Position numbers and translations under genes: made by a program. A stretch of 64,000 nucleotides of DNA, taken from assembly GCF_031846385.1 (NCBI RefSeq), contig NZ_JAVRHV010000009.1:1-64000 (forward strand), written 5' to 3'. The notes under the pieces are model-generated. The model was not told the origin of the DNA. It worked only from the letters and a program-made list of their open reading frames with translations, and searched no databases. Positions 61,963 to 64,000 of this stretch are shown here, one piece after another (within the stretch, counting starts at the first letter, position 1; each line of letters begins with the position of its first letter). Source of the DNA: Urechidicola vernalis (GTDB lineage Bacteria; Bacteroidota; Bacteroidia; Flavobacteriales; Flavobacteriaceae).

Positions 61963-62826
61963 ATGCAAGATAAATTAGAACAAACAGCTGAAATAATAGG
62001 AGAACAAATAGCCGATTCTGAAATTGTTGGATTTTTTGAAAAACACAGTGACAAAATTGTTGATTTTGCAGTAAACATTTTTGCAGCGCTCGCAATTCTT
62101 ATAATTGGTTTATACGCCATTAGAATCATATTAAAAATAATGAATAAGATTTTAGTTTCTAGAAGCGTAGATGAAACCTTAAGAAGGTTTGCACATAATT
62201 TATCTGGATGGGTGCTAAAAATCATGTTGTTCATTGCTGTAGCTTCTAAATTAGGAGTAGAAACAACTTCATTTGCTGCATTAATAGCAGCTGCTGGTTT
62301 AGGTGTTGGATTTGCCTTACAAGGGGCGTTAGGTAATCTTGCAGGGGGAGTAATTATAATGCTCTTTAGACCATTTAAAATTGGAGATTATATTGATGTA
62401 CAAGGGGAAGAAGGATTTGTTGAGGATATTCAAATTTTCTCAACCATAATAAGAACGTTTAGAAACAAGACAATTTATATACCTAATGGCGCTTTATCTA
62501 ATGGAAACATTATAAACATTAGTGAAAAAGGGAATTTACGTTTAGACGTAGAAATAGGTGTTGATTACGCATCAGATATTAAACAAACAAAAGAAGTTCT
62601 TGTTGCTGCTGTTGAAGGCATAGAAGGCCTTTTACCAACTCCAGCGCCTTCCGTGGTTATAACTGAATTAGCCGATAGTTCTATTAATTTTAAAGTGTTT
62701 TTATGGGTAACGCCTGAGACCTTTTATTCGGTAAAGGCGGCGGCCATTGAAAACTGTAAAATTGCCCTTGACAAAGCTGGAATCGAAATTCCTTATCCTC
62801 ATCAAGTTAATATTAGTAAAAAATAA
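61963..62826 (+). CDS. Small-conductance mechanosensitive channel, MscS family (second copy)
   Basis: A 287-residue channel. An N-terminal amphipathic lead (about 1-30), helices near 28-48 (FAVNIFAALAILIIGLYAI) and 72-92, pore helix TM3 AALIAAAGLGVGFALQGALGNLAGGVIIMLF (about 103-133), then the beta domain with FKIGDYIDVQGEEGFVEDIQIFSTIIRTFRNKTIYIPNGALSNG. Close in plan to the MscS at 26973 but distinct in sequence, so not a recent copy. It lies 19 bases after one EF-hand protein gene and 83 before the other, so all three probably act together. Confidence 0.95.
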   Translation: MQDKLEQTAEIIGEQIADSEIVGFFEKHSDKIVDFAVNIFAALAILIIGLYAIRIILKIMNKILVSRSVDETLRRFAHNLSGWVLKIMLFIAVASKLGVETTSFAALIAAAGLGVGFALQGALGNLAGGVIIMLFRPFKIGDYIDVQGEEGFVEDIQIFSTIIRTFRNKTIYIPNGALSNGNIINISEKGNLRLDVEIGVDYASDIKQTKEVLVAAVEGIEGLLPTPAPSVVITELADSSINFKVFLWVTPETFYSVKAAAIENCKIALDKAGIEIPYPHQVNISKK

Positions 62827-62870
62827 TAAGCATCCTCACAACGAGAATTTTAAATATTAAAATGGAATAA

Positions 62871-62894
62871 TTCTTGATTACAAATCATCAAGAA
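62871..62894 (+). other. Hairpin upstream of the second EF-hand gene
   Basis: TTCTTGAT (62871-62878) pairs perfectly with ATCAAGAA (62887-62894) around an 8-base loop. No T run follows, so it is more likely an mRNA element than a terminator. Confidence 0.4.
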
Positions 62895-62909
62895 ATAAAA
62901 TAAGATACC

Positions 62910-63944
62910 ATGAGAACAAAATTTTTAGCAATTATAATACTAGCGTTTAGTCTGCTTAGTTTTTCTTCATTTTCTCAAACTGAAAATGACCAACCTTTAC
63001 TAGGCCTTCCAGGAGATGACCTTGACCTCTATGCTGTTTTAGATTTATTTCAAAAATCTAAAACCATAGAAGATTTCGAAAAGGCTTTAAATGATGATAA
63101 AGCAGGAATTGTTAATTTGGATTTAAATAATGATGGTAAAGTTGACTTTATTAAAGTTGCAACCGAAAAAGACGGTGATAACTTTCTATTTATTCTTCAA
63201 GACCCAATTAGTGAAAAAGAAACGCAAGATGTGGCTGTAATATCGGTAACAAAAGATTCAGAGGGTAAAGTTTCCTTACAGATTATTGGAGATGAGGAAA
63301 TTTATGGCAAAGATTACATAATTGAACCTCGTTCCGAACCGACAGAATCGATTACTGCAAATCCTGCATACGTAGGTGAAGATCCTGTTACTGTTAATGT
63401 CGAAGCCTCTACTGAGGTTATTGTAGTCCAATCTGCACCTATAGTACAATATGTATATTCTCCTGCGTATGTTCCATATTATCCACCCTATTATTACGGG
63501 TACTACCCTCCATATTGGAGACCTATTGCTGTAATTAGTATTGGAATTTACAGACATAATCATTACCACCACCACCATGGCTATCATGGCGGCCATAATA
63601 ACGTTAATATCAATATTAACAATCGAAATACCTATAATATCTATAATAAACAGACAAGAAACACTTCAAATACTGTAAATAACAATATAAAAAACGGAAA
63701 TTTCAAAACCGCTGGACAGTCCGGTTCTCGTCCATCTAACAGAGCAACAACTTCAAACAGGGCGACAACTTCGAATAGAGCGTCTACGACAAACAGAGCA
63801 TCAACAACAAATAGATCTACGAATAGTAATAGAAGTACTTCACCTAGTAACTATAATAGATCTTCCGGAAGAACTATGGGGACTCGCCCTAGTGTATCTA
63901 GACCAACTGGAGCTAGAGCAGGTGGGGGTGGAAGAAGACGTTAA
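62910..63944 (+). CDS. Exported EF-hand-loop protein with His- and Arg-rich tail (paralogue)
   Basis: A 344-residue protein with signal peptide (FLAIIILAFSLLSFSSFSQ). The head mirrors the gene at 60840: DDLDLYAVLDLFQKSKTIEDFEKAL parallels its LDLEAVAAAF...LEDFENKL, and LDLNNDGKVDFIKV carries the same single EF-hand-like loop. Then comes a Tyr/Pro patch (PPYYYGYYPPYWRP), a His cluster (HNHYHHHHGYHGGHN), Asn-rich sequence and a tail of NRATTS-type repeats ending GGGGRRR. The head is conserved and the tail diverged. Function unknown; an envelope protein is likely. A strong terminator follows. Confidence 0.8.
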   Translation: MRTKFLAIIILAFSLLSFSSFSQTENDQPLLGLPGDDLDLYAVLDLFQKSKTIEDFEKALNDDKAGIVNLDLNNDGKVDFIKVATEKDGDNFLFILQDPISEKETQDVAVISVTKDSEGKVSLQIIGDEEIYGKDYIIEPRSEPTESITANPAYVGEDPVTVNVEASTEVIVVQSAPIVQYVYSPAYVPYYPPYYYGYYPPYWRPIAVISIGIYRHNHYHHHHGYHGGHNNVNININNRNTYNIYNKQTRNTSNTVNNNIKNGNFKTAGQSGSRPSNRATTSNRATTSNRASTTNRASTTNRSTNSNRSTSPSNYNRSSGRTMGTRPSVSRPTGARAGGGGRRR

Positions 63945-63960
63945 TCTTCATATCAAAAAT

Positions 63961-64000
63961 AAAAAAGAGATGCTGTTTTAATAAAACAGCATCTCTTTTT
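63961..64000 (+). terminator. Intrinsic terminator at the window end
   Basis: A stem of about 16-18 bp (AAAAAGAGATGCTGTTTT with its complement, loop about AAT) ending in T runs. It closes the EF-hand/MscS/EF-hand gene set. Confidence 0.92.

Noticed and set aside
61691..62095. Long antisense open frame of 134 codons over the EF-hand protein tail
   Set aside because: It mirrors the RPST repeat codons, giving a Leu/Gly-rich low-complexity product with no start context. It is a shadow of the repeat gene.

Overview
The window is chromosomal DNA from a low-GC member of the Bacteroidota, almost certainly a Flavobacteriaceae. The evidence is the type IX secretion (T9SS) type A and type B C-terminal domains, the Bacteroidota promoter signature (-33 TTG, -7 TAnnTTTG) in front of many genes, the near absence of Shine-Dalgarno sites, a monomeric isocitrate dehydrogenase, and families such as DUF4834, DUF4159 and CHU-type Ig-like repeat proteins. 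No tRNA, rRNA, insertion sequence, prophage core gene or CRISPR array was seen.

Layout. (1) Bases 1-7473: a surface-fibre locus. A truncated repetitive fibre protein and an SGNH hydrolase face a six-gene minus-strand operon with a T9SS type A protein, an outer-membrane barrel and four exported fibre-like proteins; three of the four share an N-terminal IDNKGTI module. (2) 7556-14049: an RND tripartite efflux operon ending in an exported DinB-like protein. (3) 14148-17130: a long-form GAPDH, with a perfect 14-bp palindrome in its promoter, and an HtrA/Deg protease. (4) 17253-31989: housekeeping genes: dapF-GNAT-mltG, a lysozyme-like exported protein, dnaA-LMW phosphatase-rsmI-like, ribD-yigZ, prmC, an MscS channel, a patatin/outer-membrane-barrel protein, trmD and rplS (with a structured leader). 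(5) 31990-32707: no protein gene, but a well-supported candidate structured non-coding RNA with its own promoter and terminator. (6) 32708-37558: icd, murQ, a small membrane protein, an ATP-grasp protein and a DinB protein. (7) 37753-47012: two giant T9SS type B adhesin-like proteins. (8) 47014-55254: a seven-gene polysaccharide operon (DUF4834, YfhO, methyltransferase, two glycosyltransferases, WecB, flippase). (9) 55350-60743: an outer-membrane protein, GNAT, rsmE, DUF4159, a bile-acid-symporter-like transporter and an acyltransferase. (10) 60840-63944: an MscS channel between two paralogous exported proteins with one EF-hand-like loop and Arg-rich low-complexity tails.

How the parts relate. 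Much of the window concerns the cell envelope: secreted fibres and adhesins, polysaccharide synthesis, peptidoglycan precursor supply (dapF), glycan cutting (mltG, lysozyme-like protein) and recycling (murQ), efflux, and osmotic channels. Genes are tightly packed, with ATGA/TAATG overlaps inside operons and hairpin terminators at several operon ends.

The items most worth following are the candidate RNA at about 32143-32579, four genes (dapF, ribD, trmD, murQ) whose -7 box lies only 5-6 bases before the start codon and so predict leaderless mRNAs, the rplS leader hairpin, the gap operator palindrome, the IDNKGTI fibre locus and the MscS/EF-hand cassette. Everything here comes from reading the sequence; no database search was run.
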